From Xylophilus ampelinus (GTDB lineage: Bacteria > Pseudomonadota > Gammaproteobacteria > Burkholderiales > Burkholderiaceae_C), in assembly GCF_003217575.1 (NCBI RefSeq), contig NZ_QJTC01000022.1, forward strand, positions 1 through 64,000: a DNA stretch of 64,000 bases, read 5' to 3'. Positions 62,858 to 64,000 of the stretch are shown piece by piece. A program made the translations under genes and the position numbers. How positions within the stretch are numbered: position 1 is the first letter of the stretch; each line of letters opens with the position of its first letter. Under the pieces are notes generated by a model, which was given only the letters and a program-made list of their open reading frames with translations, was not told the origin of the DNA and made no database searches.

Positions 62858-63357
62858 GCGGCGGAGCCCACCGGTGCAAGCGCCATCGCCCGGGCGGCGG
62901 CGGTCTGCTCGGCCCGGAAGGTGTCGAGCTGCGCGCGCAGGGCCGGATCGCCCACCGCCAGCATCGCGACCGCGAACAGCGCCGCGTTGGCCGCGCCGGC
63001 CGCGCCGATGGCGAAGGTGGCCACCGGAATGCCCTTGGGCATCTGCACGATGCTGTGGAGGGAATCGACACCCTGCAGGTGGCGGCTGGCCACCGGCACG
63101 CCCAGCACCGGCACGGTGGTCTTGGCGGCCAGCATGCCCGGCAGGTGGGCCGCGCCGCCAGCGCCGGCGATGATCGCGGCCAGGCCCTGGGCGGTGGCCG
63201 ACTCGGCGTAGGCGAACATGTCGTCGGGCATGCGGTGCGCCGAGACGACGCGCGCAGAATGCGGCACGCCGAATTGCTGGAGAATCTGAACCGCGTGCTG
63301 CATGGTGTCCCAGTCGGAGCTGGAACCCATGACCACGCCAATGGAGAGGGGTGTCAT
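62854..63357 (-). CDS. purE: 5-(carboxyamino)imidazole ribonucleotide mutase
   Basis: 167 residues, start [20 protein letters not shown] at 63357. It converts N5-CAIR to CAIR. Signature segments are [54 protein letters not shown] and [17 protein letters not shown]. The class I form needs PurK, whose gene follows in a four-base overlap. It is divergent from the cnoX gene across 72 bases. Confidence 0.97.
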
Positions 63358-63429
63358 AGAGGGAGCGGTATGCGCCGTCCGCGATTGATGCAACCTTGAA
63401 TTTTACTTTTAGGCGTATACCTGGCTTCC

Positions 63430-64000
63430 ATGATCGATATCACCCTTCAGAATTTCCAGTCCGATCTGATCGACGGCTCGATGACCCGGCCGGTGCTGCT
63501 GGACATCTGGGCCGAATGGTGCGGCCCATGCAAGCAACTGGGCCCGGTGCTGGAGAAGCTTGAAACCGACTACGCCGGCCGCTTCACCCTGGCCAAGCTC
63601 GACGCCGACAAGGTGCCGCAGATCTCGCAGCAGCTCTCGCAGATGTTCGGCGTGCGCAGCATCCCGTTCTGCGTGATGTTCGTCGGCGGCCAGCCGGTCG
63701 ACGGCTTCGTCGGCGCCCAGCCCGAGGCGACGATCCGCGAATTCCTCGACAAGCATGTGCCGAGTGCCGAGGAAGTCGAGGCCGAGCAGGAAGAGTTCGC
63801 CGCCCAGGACGCGCTGGCCGAGGGCGACACCGAGACCGCCCTGGAAAAGCTCCAGCACGCGGTGGCCGCCGACCCGGCCAACGACGATGCCCGCTTCGAC
63901 TACGTCAAGCTGCTGCTGCAGCTCGGCCGCACCGACGATGCCAAGGTGGCCTTCGCGCCGGTGATCGCCCGGACCGGCCTGGTGCGGCGCTTCGACTCCC
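63430..64000 (+). CDS. cnoX: Thioredoxin-TPR co-chaperone (CnoX/YbbN), partial at window edge
   Basis: 190 residues are visible before the window ends. The N-terminal thioredoxin domain MIDITLQNFQSDLIDGSM... carries an intact WAEWCGPCKQLGP active site (about residues 28-40) and the cis-Pro in RSIPFCVMFVG. It is followed by an acidic hinge (SAEEVEAEQEEF) and TPR-like helices (DTETALEKLQHAVAADPAND...). CnoX-type proteins hold and deliver oxidised clients to GroEL/DnaK. The start MIDITLQNF at 63430 is typical. The C-terminus lies outside the window. Confidence 0.9.
   Translation, partial: MIDITLQNFQSDLIDGSMTRPVLLDIWAEWCGPCKQLGPVLEKLETDYAGRFTLAKLDADKVPQISQQLSQMFGVRSIPFCVMFVGGQPVDGFVGAQPEATIREFLDKHVPSAEEVEAEQEEFAAQDALAEGDTETALEKLQHAVAADPANDDARFDYVKLLLQLGRTDDAKVAFAPVIARTGLVRRFDS

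Noticed and set aside
63358-63429. Possible 6S RNA gene beside purE/purK, as known in some proteobacteria
   Set aside because: The gap between purE and cnoX is only 72 bases, too short for the roughly 180-nt RNA, and no suitable space lies elsewhere in the purEK block.

Overview
The window is GC-rich chromosomal DNA from a betaproteobacterium of the order Burkholderiales, most likely family Comamonadaceae (Variovorax / Acidovorax / Xylophilus type; the genus cannot be settled from this stretch). The reasons are the protein-level character of GshA, Kup, Fur and HprK, the order leuS-exbD-exbB-dapB-bamE-fur, and short intergenic palindromes that I recall from this family. Almost all bases are coding. 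I see about 55 genuine genes, one clear pseudogene, no tRNA or rRNA gene, no complete insertion sequence, no CRISPR array and no prophage.

Layout. 1-339 is a gene-free, less GC-rich leader with a leftward promoter, possibly for a stable-RNA operon outside the window. 340-7475 (minus) holds glutathione synthesis (gshB, gshA), a BenE-type permease, kup and proA. 7542-7805 is a small inverted-repeat element with no transposase. 7843-20090 holds an orphan solute-binding protein, lptE-holA, leuS, exbB-exbD, dapB, bamE with divergent fur, hpf-ptsN-hprK and corA. 20285-26285 holds mtnN, fadD and a nudJ-mnmA pair split by panB-panD.

26334-31127 (minus) is a tight four-gene set: a DUF3034 outer-membrane protein, a periplasmic truncated globin, a cupredoxin-like protein and a membrane GGDEF-EAL protein. 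It is my best candidate for a little-described system, possibly a periplasmic heme/copper module feeding c-di-GMP signalling. 31313-38311 holds ssb, an MFS exporter, a response-regulator diguanylate cyclase and uvrA. 38345-45732 (minus) is an accessory cluster: sensor kinase, sigma-54-type response regulator, SLC13/ArsB-type permease, two paralogous proteins built from four copies of one small beta-rich module, and an MFS transporter.

45889-52895 holds an RluE-type pseudouridine synthase, a Bug binding protein translationally coupled to a flavoprotein, an internally deleted phytase-like pseudogene, a lone DctP-type binding protein, a thioesterase and pyrF. 52960-56566 holds a UDG-like protein, rimI, tsaB and dacB. 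56667-59115 is a lipase-like lipoprotein plus an OmpW porin behind a perfect TetR-type operator. 59388-64000 holds an SGNH-like protein lacking its catalytic residues, a Sua5-type enzyme, purK, purE and the start of a thioredoxin-TPR chaperone (cnoX).

The intergenic DNA carries several repeat families: a 123-126 bp hairpin at three convergent gene junctions, seven exact copies of a 17-bp GCTA-N9-TAGC palindrome mostly at stop codons, and GC-rich palindromes directly behind stop codons. All functional calls are by reading the translations; no database search was possible.
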